Part shown: positions 10,634 to 21,272 of the stretch, in pieces
Layout: each line of letters opens with the position of its first letter
Position numbering within the stretch: the first letter of the stretch is position 1
From: Glebionis coronaria
Taxonomy: Eukaryota; Streptophyta; Magnoliopsida; Asterales; Asteraceae
Direction: 5' to 3'
NCBI GenBank assembly: GCA_025667525.1
Contig: CM046882.1
Coordinates: 528,142,618 to 528,206,617 of the forward strand
DNA: 64,000 bases
Position numbers and translations under genes: made by a program
Notes under the pieces: generated by a model
Told to the model about the DNA's origin: nothing
Database searches by the model: none
The model's input: the letters and a program-made list of their open reading frames with translations, nothing else

Positions 10634-11002
10634 AGTTCCGAATCAACAAGTTCCGGATCAAGAAGTTCCGGATCAAGAAGTTCCGGATCAAGAAGTTCCG
10701 AACCAAGAACTTCCGGATCAAGAAGTTCCGGATCAAGAAGTTCCGGATCAAGAAGTTCCGGATCAAGAAGTTCCGGATCAAGACGTTCCGGATCAAGAAC
10801 TTCCGAACCAAGAACTTCCGAACCAAGAAGTTCCGGATCAAGAAGTTCCGAACCAAGAACTTCCGAACCAAGAAGTTCCGGATCAAGCCAAAGTTCCGAA
10901 CCAAGAACTTCCGAATCAAGAAGTTCCGGATCAAGCCAAAAGTTCCGAATCAAGGTAATTCCAAGCCAAATCTTCCGAATCAAAAAAAAGTTCCGAATCA
11001 AG
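10634..11002 (+). repeat. 15-bp tandem array AAGTTCCGGATCAAG in the gag leader
   Basis: About 23 copies of a TTCCG(G/A)A(T/C)CAAG unit lie between the primer site and gag, mostly at a 15-base period and with G/A and T/C variation. Because 15 is divisible by three and the unit has no stop in several frames, long spurious frames of FRIKK- or NFLIR-type repeats occur on both strands; none is a credible protein. The array ends 139 bases before the gag ATG. A related array precedes the extra ORF at 20728-21134. Confidence 0.9.
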
Positions 11003-11140
11003 GGTTATTTTGCTTGTTTTTTCGACGATTTTTTTAGAGGATTTAATCTTGGTTTCTTACAACAAAAACACAACACAATTCACAAGCTTTACTTCACTGC
11101 TCGATCAACCGATAATCTTTGTCTCTTTGAAGTTAACAAA

Positions 11141-14100
11141 ATGAATCCGAATTCAGTAATGCCTCATATGACATCACTTACGGATATTTCCGTCATTACG
11201 GGAACGGATAATCGCCCGCCAATGCTCATCAAAGAAGTTTTTGAAGCATGGCAAGGCCGGATGATGTCTTATCTTAAGGGAAAACCGGTCTATGGGAGGC
11301 TTATGGTTAAGTCAATCTTAAATGGTCCACTTGACTATGGTACCATTGTGGCTAACAATGTGTCTCGACCAAGAGAATTTGAAGAACTTACACCAGCCCA
11401 ACAACTTGTTGCCGATGCAGACGAGAAAGCTCTTCAAACAATTCTCCAAGCTCTTCCCCATGACATCTATAGGATGGTAAGTCAGTATACAGTGGCAAAG
11501 GATTTATGGGAACGTCTTAAGGTGTTGCTACAAGGCACGTCTCTCACCAAACAGGAAAGGGAATGTCAGTTGTATGACCTGTTTGATAGATTCACTTACA
11601 ACCCAGGGGAAACGCTTCACGATTATTACTTCAGATTCACCACACTCATGAATGATCTGAATGTATACAATCTAGTGATTGCTCCATTCCAGGTTAACAC
11701 CAAATTCTTGAATACTTTACCTCAAGCTGAATGGGGTGAGTATATTACCGCCGTTAAGTTAACCAGGGATCTGCATAAGTGCAATTTGGATCAACTATAT
11801 GCTTTTCTTCAGCAACATGAGAAACATGTGATCATGCACCGTTCTCCACGAGGTATGTACCCTGACTCATTAGCTTTGCTGGCGAATCAACCAAGCTTGT
11901 CTCACAACAACACTCCTTATATTTTGGGACATCAAGCCTATCATCCATCACCTTACATGACACCAACTTTTCCCCAATACTCGATTCTACCACAACCACC
12001 CACCTCACATCAGCAACAATATCGGTTTAGTGCACCCTCATCACAATATGCTACACAACCTCACCCAGCAAGTGTTGCACCTTATGCTCAATCTTCATAT
12101 TCATCTTATCAAGAGAATGCAGCATATCCAACAAGCTACCCTGATCAAATGAGTATTCCTTCTAGTGATTATGCAGCTCAAGACCAAGCAATGTACTGTG
12201 ATGATGAGGAAGTCCCCGTTCCTGTATTCAAACAAGGTGCTGATCCAGTTGAAGTGTTAACCACTATGTCTGCCTATCTCACAAGGACTTTAAGCAAACG
12301 AGGATTTAGGGGATCAGCTCCTACCAACAATCAGTTGAGGAATTCATCCAATTCTCGCCAACAAGCTACAATTGAGAATGGCAGGGTAATGGTTCAGCCT
12401 ATTCAACCATATCAGGGGAGACCTACCACATCTACTACCAATGCTCGCACGGTCAATCAGGCTCCAATGGTCAATCCTGCTCCACGGGCTAATTCCACGG
12501 GCAAGTTACGAATGATTACATGCTACAACTGCAAGGAAGAGGGTCACATGTCCAGGGATTGTAAGAAACCCAAGAGGAGAAGGGATGGACAATGGTTTGC
12601 AGAAAAGATCTATCTGGTAAATGCTCAGGCACAAGGAAGGGAACTTGATGAAGAGGAGCTTGCATTTCTTGCTGATCCAGGGATTGCTGAACAAGACACG
12701 GTCACCACACAGAATGCAGCATACCAAGCAGATGATCTCGATGCGTATGACTCAGACTGTGATGACTTTCAATCTGCAAAGGCTGCTCTCATGGCAACTA
12801 TCTCCAGCTTAGGGCCAGAAAAGAGATCTGAGGTACTTATTAATACCATCGATAATACCACTGATGCTAGTATTCAACCACATCAAGCTGTGCAAGAGAG
12901 TGCTGATTCGAATGAATCTTCGGTGGTGAGTCTTTCAAATGAGGAGACAAACAATGATAGCAATATCAATGTGAGTCCCCAGATTTTGAGTGAATCACAA
13001 CCGGGACCCATTTCGCATACGCCTACTCCTGCTCAACAAGATTTGGTCATGGTTCCTGCTACATTACTTAGCCAAATGAATGCTGCACTCTTAGAAACCT
13101 TAGCTAAGAATAAGAATTTGTCTGATGAGCTTGCCTTAAGCAATGAGAAAGTTCAAACCTTGGAACTAGTGCCTTCGTCTAGTGTTCTAACTAATCCCGA
13201 ATATGATCACTTTAGAAACAAACAAATGGGTCACTTGCAAGAAATAGAAAACTTAAGAGCAAATCTGTCTAATGAACTTCAAGAAAAGGAGTTAGTGGTC
13301 ACTAATTTTCAAAAACTTCAAACGGATTTTGAATCACTCGAGTCTAAGAAGAATGAAATGGAGATTAATGCTACTAATAAGATTAGAAGTCTAGATTACT
13401 CGCTGTTAAGACAATACGCTGCTTCTCAACTAGTGCACTTATTTGATGCTTCATTTAGAGAATTTAACTTATCTCGTCTAAAAGGCCTTCCCCCTAATCC
13501 ACGATATGCAAAACAAGCTTTAAGACATAGTCCTAGACTTTATAATGCAACTCAATTAGGATTGGCTTTAGACCCGATTGTTTTTCCCGATGATCAAACA
13601 AGTAAGGATCTAGTTGATGAGGAATGGTCATACAATTCTGCAAAATATCCCGAGTGTGATTATTTTAAATTGAATAAGGAGCTTGCAAAAACGGATTTTA
13701 GAATTCGCTTCCATATGGACAAAGATCTCATAACAGCACCGACCTACATATTAGATGAAGAAAACCCTAGTACATTTCCTACACTTGTCAATATGGAAGG
13801 TCCTAAGGAAATTCCAAAGGATCTTCCACCGGTTAGCACTGTATGGTTAAACTTGCAAGAGATTAATCAATACTTTACTAATTTTGACAAGGTCATTTTG
13901 GATTGTACGACTTCAAATGGCTTAAATGCCGGAGAATGGGCTTTCGAACATATGAACGAGGTGTTTAAAAATGAGATCAATCCGTTTGTCGAAAGTCTAA
14001 AAGGAACTTTTGCATCTCTTAAGGAAAATCTTGTGTTTGAAATTGGTGAAGTTCAAAAAGTGTTTTATGAAATGGACACCGCTTACGAACTACAACTAAT

Positions 14101-15970
14101 TGAAAAGGAAAAGATTTTAACCGAATATGACCGATTCTTGTCTGCAGTAATCTCGTGTGATGTGCTTACTACTGTAAATGTTAATTATTCGAATGAGCTT
14201 ACATCAGCTATGATTAATTGTGATGCTGTGCATATATGTGATGATGTTTGTGATCTCTCTGTAAATGTTGCTGATATTGTAAATGAGGTAGATAATCATT
14301 CTTGTCACGAATCTAACGCTGAGTTTTTAAAGCTACAAGATTCTTACAATTTACTTTCAAAACGCTTTAATCAACTAGAACAACATTGTATATCTTTAGA
14401 ATTAAAACAACAAACTCAAAATGAGGATCTTTTGATATCAAATGGTTGTGAAAACGGTGTTGAGACTAGTGACAAGATGATTGCAATTGTTAAGACATTA
14501 GAGGAAGAAATCATGAGATTGAAGAGAGAGGTGTCATCAAAGGAAACATTAAAATTGGAACTAGAGGCTGCAGAGTCTAAAAACCAGGTCTTAGAAATTA
14601 GACTTTCGTCTGTTCTAGGGGAGATGGATCGGACAAGACAGGGACTATCCGCTCTTTATGGTTCACTAGAAGAACGCTTCGCTTTTAATGCGGCACAGCA
14701 ACAATCTTATGTTGAACAACTGAACCAAAAGTGCGAGGAAATCTCTGACTTGAACATCCTGCTCATTGACAAAAATATGGTTTTGGCTGAGTTAAAGGAG
14801 ACACTTCTTCTCACCCGACAAGAAGTTGTTGATAACTTAGCTACCGACTCTGCACCGTCCACTAGTGCTCCAACAACCAAGTCAGTAGTGCTTTATAAGA
14901 ATCCGCTTCATAAGAGAAACCCGGTTACCTATGATGATTATATGAGGAATGCCATTAAGCATGTCGATCTTCTTAGGGATATTTTAGACGATCTTTATGC
15001 CTTAGATCCCTCAAGTAACAACTATTATTCGGCTCATGAATATATTAAGCGAGTTCAATATTGCTTGGCATATTTGCAATACATAGGTACACCAGGTTCG
15101 GCACTACTTAATAATAGGCCCATTGCTGTCACTCCATTTAATAAGACTCCAGGAGCGAAACCGTCATTGGCACAATCAAGTAAGACACCTTTAAAATCTG
15201 TTGCTAATGTTCCCACTTTGCCTTCTACAGGATTAAAAGAGACTACTAAGGCTAAAGGATCGCCACTCAAGAAAGATAAGATCAAGCCCTCCACTAGTAG
15301 TGCCACAAAGAAGAAAGTAGAAGTTCACAATAGGAATGCTAGTTCAGTTTTAAATAAAAAGAATCATGTTAAGACTAAAAGCTCTGCGCCTGTGCAGCAG
15401 CCTAAACCATTCGTGAATTCTGATTTAAATTGTTGGAATTGTAATGAATGTATGTTTTCCCAACGTCATGATTTGTGTCTGATTGATCACGTGAATGAAA
15501 TGAATGCTATTAAGAATGGTCTTGAATGGAAGCCAACGGGTAGAACTCGTGCCCAAGTTGGCTGGCAATGGCGTCCCACTGGTAGGACCTTTACATTAGA
15601 TGGAACAATGTGCCCTTTAACTAGGAATGCATCCATTGAGGTTAGGTCTGAGCGTCCTTTAGTTAGGAACACTCGCACTCAAGTATGGAAACAGCGCCCT
15701 TTAATTAGGTCAGCCCCCACTATAGTGCCTATCAGTGAAGAAATACCCCAGGATTTAAGCCAACTAGAATCTACACCACCTAGTAAGAAAAAGAAGGCTA
15801 GAAAATCTAAGAAACCTAGAGTTAGCAAATCTAAGATTATTAAATCTGTACCTGCTAATAACAAGGAACACTCAGATTCCGATACCTCTACATTGTCTTC
15901 GTGTGGTGATATTTTCAGGTGGTCCAAATCATCCTGTGGTATTTGGACTCCGGTTGTTCAAAACATATGA
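11141..15970 (+). CDS. copia gag polyprotein of element A
   Basis: A 1,609-codon frame, very long for a copia gag. The N-terminal ~230 residues are a capsid-like region with the RPPML motif near residue 27, followed by a Ser/Gln/Tyr/Pro-rich linker. A CCHC zinc knuckle ([14 protein letters not shown], residues 461-474) is followed by basic KKPKRRR. Coiled-coil stretches lie around residues 640-750 and 1057-1237. The C-terminus is basic, with a CWNCNEC cluster near 1431 and repeated RPTGRT / RPL(V/I)R segments. It would assemble the particle and bind element RNA. The start ATG follows the leader repeat and is the first in this frame. It ends 52 bases inside the pol frame, which lies in the -1 frame relative to it, so pol would need frameshifting, or a mutation has split a former fusion. 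Confidence 0.9.
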   Translation: MNPNSVMPHMTSLTDISVITGTDNRPPMLIKEVFEAWQGRMMSYLKGKPVYGRLMVKSILNGPLDYGTIVANNVSRPREFEELTPAQQLVADADEKALQTILQALPHDIYRMVSQYTVAKDLWERLKVLLQGTSLTKQERECQLYDLFDRFTYNPGETLHDYYFRFTTLMNDLNVYNLVIAPFQVNTKFLNTLPQAEWGEYITAVKLTRDLHKCNLDQLYAFLQQHEKHVIMHRSPRGMYPDSLALLANQPSLSHNNTPYILGHQAYHPSPYMTPTFPQYSILPQPPTSHQQQYRFSAPSSQYATQPHPASVAPYAQSSYSSYQENAAYPTSYPDQMSIPSSDYAAQDQAMYCDDEEVPVPVFKQGADPVEVLTTMSAYLTRTLSKRGFRGSAPTNNQLRNSSNSRQQATIENGRVMVQPIQPYQGRPTTSTTNARTVNQAPMVNPAPRANSTGKLRMITCYNCKEEGHMSRDCKKPKRRRDGQWFAEKIYLVNAQAQGRELDEEELAFLADPGIAEQDTVTTQNAAYQADDLDAYDSDCDDFQSAKAALMATISSLGPEKRSEVLINTIDNTTDASIQPHQAVQESADSNESSVVSLSNEETNNDSNINVSPQILSESQPGPISHTPTPAQQDLVMVPATLLSQMNAALLETLAKNKNLSDELALSNEKVQTLELVPSSSVLTNPEYDHFRNKQMGHLQEIENLRANLSNELQEKELVVTNFQKLQTDFESLESKKNEMEINATNKIRSLDYSLLRQYAASQLVHLFDASFREFNLSRLKGLPPNPRYAKQALRHSPRLYNATQLGLALDPIVFPDDQTSKDLVDEEWSYNSAKYPECDYFKLNKELAKTDFRIRFHMDKDLITAPTYILDEENPSTFPTLVNMEGPKEIPKDLPPVSTVWLNLQEINQYFTNFDKVILDCTTSNGLNAGEWAFEHMNEVFKNEINPFVESLKGTFASLKENLVFEIGEVQKVFYEMDTAYELQLIEKEKILTEYDRFLSAVISCDVLTTVNVNYSNELTSAMINCDAVHICDDVCDLSVNVADIVNEVDNHSCHESNAEFLKLQDSYNLLSKRFNQLEQHCISLELKQQTQNEDLLISNGCENGVETSDKMIAIVKTLEEEIMRLKREVSSKETLKLELEAAESKNQVLEIRLSSVLGEMDRTRQGLSALYGSLEERFAFNAAQQQSYVEQLNQKCEEISDLNILLIDKNMVLAELKETLLLTRQEVVDNLATDSAPSTSAPTTKSVVLYKNPLHKRNPVTYDDYMRNAIKHVDLLRDILDDLYALDPSSNNYYSAHEYIKRVQYCLAYLQYIGTPGSALLNNRPIAVTPFNKTPGAKPSLAQSSKTPLKSVANVPTLPSTGLKETTKAKGSPLKKDKIKPSTSSATKKKVEVHNRNASSVLNKKNHVKTKSSAPVQQPKPFVNSDLNCWNCNECMFSQRHDLCLIDHVNEMNAIKNGLEWKPTGRTRAQVGWQWRPTGRTFTLDGTMCPLTRNASIEVRSERPLVRNTRTQVWKQRPLIRSAPTIVPISEEIPQDLSQLESTPPSKKKKARKSKKPRVSKSKIIKSVPANNKEHSDSDTSTLSSCGDIFRWSKSSCGIWTPVVQNI

Positions 15971-18900
15971 CCGGAAATCGCTCGATGCTCCAAAATTTCG
16001 TCAGCAAGTTTCTTGGTACGGTTAAATTCGGGAATGATCATATAGCAAAGATAATGGGGTATGGTGAATATCAGATTGGAAACGTGACGATTTCAAGGGT
16101 ATACTATGTAGAAGGTCTTGGTCATAATTTATTCTCAGTAGGACAGTTTTGTGATTCCAACCTTGAGGTTGCTTTTCGACAACACACTTGTTTCATCCGC
16201 AACTTGGAAGGAAAAGATTTGTTGAAGGGATCTCGTGGTGCAAATCTATATACCTTGTCCTTACAAGACATGATGGCCGCCTCTCCAGTATGTCTTCTCT
16301 CTAAAGCATCTAAGACCAAGTCATGGTTATGGCATCGCAGATTATCTCATCTTAACTTTGATGCTATTAATCATCTGGCTAAAAACGATTTAGTTCGTGG
16401 TCTTCCAAAGCTTAAATTTCACAAGGACCATTTATGTTCCGCGTGTTCAAGGGGGAAAAGTACCAAGAAATCTTACAAGCCCAAAGCTGAAGACACCAAT
16501 CAAGAAAAACTTCATCTTTTGCATATGGATCTTTGTGGGCCAATGAGAACTGAAAGTGTGAGCGGCAAGAAATTCATTCTGGTAATTGTGGATGATTTCT
16601 CAAGGTTTACATGGGTTATATTTCTACGTACAAAGGATGAAGCACCGAAGGCTATCATCACTTTTCTGAAATTCATTCAGGTACGTTTGAATACTGCTGT
16701 CCGTCGTATTCGTACAGACAATGGTACAGAGTTCGTCAACCAGACTCTCCGTGATTACTATGAGGGAGATGGTATCTCACATGAAACATCCGCTGCACGC
16801 ACTTCACAACAAAACGGTGTCGTTGAAAGACAGAATCGTACACTTATGGAAGCTGCTAGGACCATGCTTATTTATGCGAACGCTCCATTGTTCTTGTGGG
16901 CAGAGGCTATTTCTACCGCATGTTTCACACAAAACCGTTCTATCATTCGGAAACGCCATGGAAAAACGCCTTATGAGCTTCTACATGACCGTAAACCCGA
17001 TGTTTCATTTTTTCATGTGTTTGGTGCCCTTTGTTATCCAAACATTAATAGTGAGAACTTGGGTAAGCTTCAACCGAAAGCCGATATAGGTATTTTCATT
17101 GGTTACTCACCGTCCAAGAAAGCATACCGAATCTATAACCGTCGTCTTGGCAAGATTGTAGAAACTATGGACGCAGATTTCGACGAGCTGACAGCAATGG
17201 CTTCTGAGCAACACAGCTCTGAACCCGCGCTTCATGAGATGGGAACCGGTGCTATTAGTTCCGGATTAGTTCCCAATAATCCTACTTCTACATCATTTTT
17301 ACCACCATCAAGGCCCGAGTGGGATAAACTGTTTCAACCGTTGTTTGATGAATTCTTCGATCCCCCGACTGATGAAGTTCCAGAAACTGTAGTAATTGCT
17401 CCAATACCTGAAGTGGTTGCTCAAGCTAATGAACCTTTATCTAATGCATCTACAACTCACATTGAACCGGATACACCTTCACCAAGTGATTCTCAAACTA
17501 CACCTGAATCATCACCCCTACTTGTGCCTAATGATGTGGAAGAGGATTCTACTGATCACGACTTGGAATATGCTCACTTGCAAGAGCTTCCTTTCTTTGG
17601 TGTAGCGATCCCTGAAAACCCTTCAGCCGCGTCTACCTCAGAAGAAGCTCCTTCTATTGTTCACTCCAGACCACCTAGGATTGAAAACCATAACACTAAA
17701 TGGACAAAAGATCACCCAATTAGGAATGTTATTGGAGATCTAGATCGACCAGTCTCTACACGCCATCAATTACAAGAGAGTGCACTTTATTGCTACTTTG
17801 ATGCATTTCTCTCTGAAGTTGAACCTAAAAATTGGCAGCAGGCTATGACCCAATCATCTTGGATTGAAGCTATGCAGGAGGAACTAAATGAATTCCAACG
17901 ACTTGAAGTATGGGAATTGGTTCCTCTCCCTGACAAGGTTAACATCCTTACTTTGTTATGGGTTTATAAGGTTAAACTTGATGAGATGGGTGCGGTATTG
18001 AAGAATAAGGCTAGATTGGTCGCTAGAGGATATAAACAAGCCTTGGGTATAGACTTTGAAGAATCTTTTGCTCCTGTGGCTAGATTTGAGGCTATTAGAC
18101 TATTTCTTGCGTATGCTGCTCATATGAACATGATCGTCTACCAAATGGATGTGAAGACGGCATTTTTGAACGGTGAACTAAGGGAAGAAGTCTATGTTAG
18201 TCAGCCGGATGGGTTCGTCAGTACGGAGTTTCCTAATCATGTGTACAAGCTTAAGAAGGCTCTCTACGGGTTGAAACAAGCTCCACGCGCAGGGTATGAT
18301 CTACTGTCAACATACCTCATTTCGGAAGGCTTCTCCAAAGGCAAGGTGGACCCCACTCTATTCACTCTCAAGGAAGGCAACGACATGATTCTGGTACAAA
18401 TTTATGTTGATGATATAATATTTGCTGCCACTAACATAGAATTGTCAAATCGATTTGAGAAGATAATGTCCACACACTTTCAGATGTCGATGATGGGAAA
18501 AATTTCATTTTTCTTAGGATTACAGATTTCTCAGAATCCCAGAGGCATCTTTATTAATCAATCCAAATATGCTCTAGAATCTCTTAAGAAATATAACTTT
18601 GAAAATTATGACCCCGTGGACACTCCAATGGTGGAGAAATCCAAGTTAGATGAAGATAGGAATGGGACTATTGTCGATCCAAAACTTTACTGTGGGATGA
18701 TCGGCACCCTTCTATATCTGACTGCTAGCAGGCCTGATTTGCAATTTGCTGTATGCATGTGTGCCCGGTATCAGGCTCGGCCTACCGAAAAGCACCTACA
18801 TGTTGTGAAAAGGATCTTTCGGTATCTAAAAGGAACACTTCATCGTGGTCTATGGTATCCGAAAGATTCCTCTATTGCTTTAATATCATACGCAGATGCC

Positions 18901-19386
18901 GATCATGCTGGATGTCAAGACACGAGGCGTAGCACTTCTGGATCTGTGCAACTCCTTGGAGATAGATTGATCAGTTGGTCTTCAAAAAGGCGGAAAAGCG
19001 CTGCAATATCAAGCACGGAGGCTGAATACATCGCCATGTCCGGTTGTTGTGCTCAAGTCCTTTGGATGAGATCACAATTAACTGACTACGGTTTGGGATT
19101 CAACAAAATCCCGATGTATTGTGACAACAAGAGCGCCATTGCCCTTTGCTGCAACTATGTTCAACACTCCCGGGACAAGCACATAGACATTCGCTACCAT
19201 TTCATTAAGGAGCAGGTGGAGAACGGAGTGATCGAGCTGTATTTTGTCACTACTGAGTACCAGCTGGCGGATATGTTCACCAAAGCCTTAGATCGAGGAC
19301 GAATCGAGTTTTTGATCGACAAGCTTGGCATGAAATCATTCACCCCATCGACTCTCAAAGAGTTGGCAGAAGAATCAGTTGAATAG
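15919..19386 (+). CDS. copia pol polyprotein of element A (protease-integrase-RT-RNase H)
   Basis: This 1,155-codon frame carries all copia pol domains in order. The aspartic protease motif DSGCSKH is at residues 10-16. The integrase HHCC finger starts at HRRLSHLNF (~138) and ends at CSAC (~173). The integrase core acidic residues lie in HMDLCGP (~202), RTDNGTEF (~266) and NGVVERQN (~302). RT has [10 protein letters not shown] and the catalytic YVDD at residue 829. RNase H has DADHAG (~993), STEAEYI (~1033) and CDNKSA (~1068). No internal stop is present, so the enzymes look intact. The natural start is uncertain: the listed ATG lies in the gag overlap, and the protease would normally be made as a gag-pol fusion. 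The gag/pol -1 relation may be mutational or a recoding signal. Confidence 0.93.
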   Translation: MVQIILWYLDSGCSKHMTGNRSMLQNFVSKFLGTVKFGNDHIAKIMGYGEYQIGNVTISRVYYVEGLGHNLFSVGQFCDSNLEVAFRQHTCFIRNLEGKDLLKGSRGANLYTLSLQDMMAASPVCLLSKASKTKSWLWHRRLSHLNFDAINHLAKNDLVRGLPKLKFHKDHLCSACSRGKSTKKSYKPKAEDTNQEKLHLLHMDLCGPMRTESVSGKKFILVIVDDFSRFTWVIFLRTKDEAPKAIITFLKFIQVRLNTAVRRIRTDNGTEFVNQTLRDYYEGDGISHETSAARTSQQNGVVERQNRTLMEAARTMLIYANAPLFLWAEAISTACFTQNRSIIRKRHGKTPYELLHDRKPDVSFFHVFGALCYPNINSENLGKLQPKADIGIFIGYSPSKKAYRIYNRRLGKIVETMDADFDELTAMASEQHSSEPALHEMGTGAISSGLVPNNPTSTSFLPPSRPEWDKLFQPLFDEFFDPPTDEVPETVVIAPIPEVVAQANEPLSNASTTHIEPDTPSPSDSQTTPESSPLLVPNDVEEDSTDHDLEYAHLQELPFFGVAIPENPSAASTSEEAPSIVHSRPPRIENHNTKWTKDHPIRNVIGDLDRPVSTRHQLQESALYCYFDAFLSEVEPKNWQQAMTQSSWIEAMQEELNEFQRLEVWELVPLPDKVNILTLLWVYKVKLDEMGAVLKNKARLVARGYKQALGIDFEESFAPVARFEAIRLFLAYAAHMNMIVYQMDVKTAFLNGELREEVYVSQPDGFVSTEFPNHVYKLKKALYGLKQAPRAGYDLLSTYLISEGFSKGKVDPTLFTLKEGNDMILVQIYVDDIIFAATNIELSNRFEKIMSTHFQMSMMGKISFFLGLQISQNPRGIFINQSKYALESLKKYNFENYDPVDTPMVEKSKLDEDRNGTIVDPKLYCGMIGTLLYLTASRPDLQFAVCMCARYQARPTEKHLHVVKRIFRYLKGTLHRGLWYPKDSSIALISYADADHAGCQDTRRSTSGSVQLLGDRLISWSSKRRKSAAISSTEAEYIAMSGCCAQVLWMRSQLTDYGLGFNKIPMYCDNKSAIALCCNYVQHSRDKHIDIRYHFIKEQVENGVIELYFVTTEYQLADMFTKALDRGRIEFLIDKLGMKSFTPSTLKELAEESVE

Positions 19387-20489
19387 TCGTGGTAAACTAT
19401 TCAGAGTATCCTTTGTTCGTGATCATGTATATTATCGTAAATATATAAACCACAAAAGAAAAATACAAAAATATAAAACCAACAAAAATCATAAAAAATA
19501 TAAAACCTAGAAAAACCATAAAAATTATAAAATCAAGAAAAACCAAAAATATTTTTCGTTTTAAAACGGGCATGTCTTTTAGTACGGTAATATTTACGGC
19601 CTTAGAAATGTCGATTAATATTGACACGGTGCCATAAATAGAGTCCGTATAAAAGTTGTACATTTTTAAAACATGCCCATTATGGCTTGTAGTTATTTCT
19701 GACTGCAACCCGGTTTTCATATTAAAGTTACGTATTTCCTTGGAAAACGTTGGCTCAGAACGGGAATTAATTTTCTCGGGCGTGATTTACAAGCCAAATC
19801 ATGCAAACGGATCAAGTTTACTTTACAACTTGGTCTAACACGAATTTGTGTACGTCTCAGTGCATTAATTTGTTAAAATAAGAGAAATCTTATTCACACC
19901 ACGAATCAAACTTTTTCAAGATATAAATTGGAAATGCTTTCATCAATATTTGACTCTTTAAACAATGACTACAGCTCTTTAAATAGAAAACGGGTCATCG
20001 TTTAAGGGGGAGAAAATATTAAATCATCTTCGTCATTAAAATTGATTTTTCAAAAGTGATTGTGAAATTTAATGGCTAAAATGGTAATTGAGTGGTTTTG
20101 CTTTAGAATAAAACTTGTGTTCGTTCTATGTGATAGGACTTGCTTTAGAAGTTGGAGATATGCTAATTAGATGCGATACTTAAGTTGTGTGAGATTGTCA
20201 AGTTTAGTTTAAACTAAGCAAAATTAAGTGGACTAAGTTTATCAATGGAAAGGTAAAATGAATTGAAAAAGTTAGAAACAAAAAGGAAAAAGGAGTGAAA
20301 TTGGAGGGACTTAAGGTGACATTCTAATGAAACTAGTCAAAAATTAACCTAAGTCAAAACTAAGCCCCCCCGCCCCCCTTTCTTTTCACTGTTGCTTTAT
20401 CTCATTTTGCCGCCATTGTTAAGATACACACACAAGCTCGCAAATCTTTCGTTTATTCATCAATCCGTTCCTTTCATTCAATTAATAAG
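19387..20489 (+). other. post-pol spacer of element A
   Basis: Non-coding. Near 19446-19560 it has an A-rich tract of repeating AAAACCATAAAAAT-like words. At 20004-20012 it has the purine tract AAGGGGGAG, the same word as the element's terminal polypurine tract. Around 20364-20380 there is a C-rich run, followed by pyrimidine-rich sequence that looks like a transcript leader, ending in AATAAG|GTAATT. Copy B keeps the same order on the other strand (62215-63306). Confidence 0.6.
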
Positions 20490-21267
20490 GTAATTACATC
20501 AACATTTAAACTTCTAATTCATATTATTCATCCTGTAATTCTGTTAAATTACTCAATTAATCAGTTTAAATCAAATTAGGGTTTATGATTAATTTAGGGT
20601 TAATTAACTAAGGATTATTGGTGGGTTTTGTGCGGATTAACATTAGATGATGTTTAAATTCCTTAGATTGCCTTAGGAAATCACAAACGCGTTTAGAATT
20701 AATCGTCTTAGACTGAGTTTTGATGTTCCGGATGAACAAGGATAAGAACTTCCGAATGAAGGACATTTTGAACAAAACTTCCGAATGAAGGAATTTTTTC
20801 TGAAAAACTTCCGAATAAGGAAGTTCCGAATAAAGAACTTCCGGATGAAGGAAGTTCCGAATGAAGAACTTCCGAATGAAGGAAGTTCCGAATGAAGAAC
20901 TTCCGGATGAAGGAAGTTCCGAATGAAGAACTTCCGGATGAAGGAAGTTCCGAATGAAGAACTTCCGGATGAAGGAAGTTCCGAATGAAGAACTTCCGGA
21001 TGAAGGAAGTTCCGAATGAAGAACTTCCGGATGAAGGAAGTTCCGAATGAAGAACTTCCGGATGAAGAAGTTCCGAATGAGGAAAAGTTCCGGATGAAGA
21101 AGTTCCGAATGAGGAAAAGTTCCGGATGAAGAGTTGTTTGATTATTATTGTTTGCATGTTATATGTACTTGTTGTATTATGTTATGAAATGTGTTATGCT
21201 TAGAAGTAAGAATGATATATATCTATATGTTTTTGTGCATCAACCTTTCATGTCTTATCTTAAGCAG
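20490..21267 (+). other. candidate 5'-leader intron of the extra ORF
   Basis: A plausible donor (AATAAG|GTAATT, GT at 20490) and acceptor (TTAAGCAG|ATACA, AG ending at 21267) bound 778 bases that contain the repeat array. The acceptor is 5 bases before the extra-ORF ATG (21273) and follows a T-rich stretch. Both sites are kept in copy B on the minus strand (donor near 62210, acceptor near 61506). This is a prediction from motifs; no transcript evidence is available. Confidence 0.45.
20728..21134 (+). repeat. tandem array GAACTTCCGGATGAAGGAAGTTCCGAATGAA before the extra ORF
   Basis: A composite unit of about 31 bases, made of two half-units (AAGTTCCGAATGAAG and AACTTCCGGATGAAG), is repeated over some 400 bases. 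The half-unit shares AAGTTCCG(G/A)AT with the gag-leader array, with GAAG replacing CAAG. Long minus-strand frames across it (FIRNFLHSEV-type) are products of the repeat. The array lies inside the candidate leader intron. Confidence 0.9.
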
Positions 21268-21272
21268 ATACA

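Noticed and set aside
10634..11002. CRISPR-like look of the short regular repeats
   Set aside because: There are no unique spacers, no cas genes, and the array lies inside a plant retrotransposon leader.
10536..11037. Three overlapping long frames of FRIKK-, NFLIR- and LDPELL-type repeats on both strands
   Set aside because: They arise from a 15-base tandem repeat without stops in several frames; no non-repeat protein sequence is attached.
20708..21157. 149-codon minus-strand frame across the ORF2 leader array, and 130- and 62-codon frames in copy B
   Set aside because: Repeat-driven frames whose sequence changes with the repeat unit between copies.
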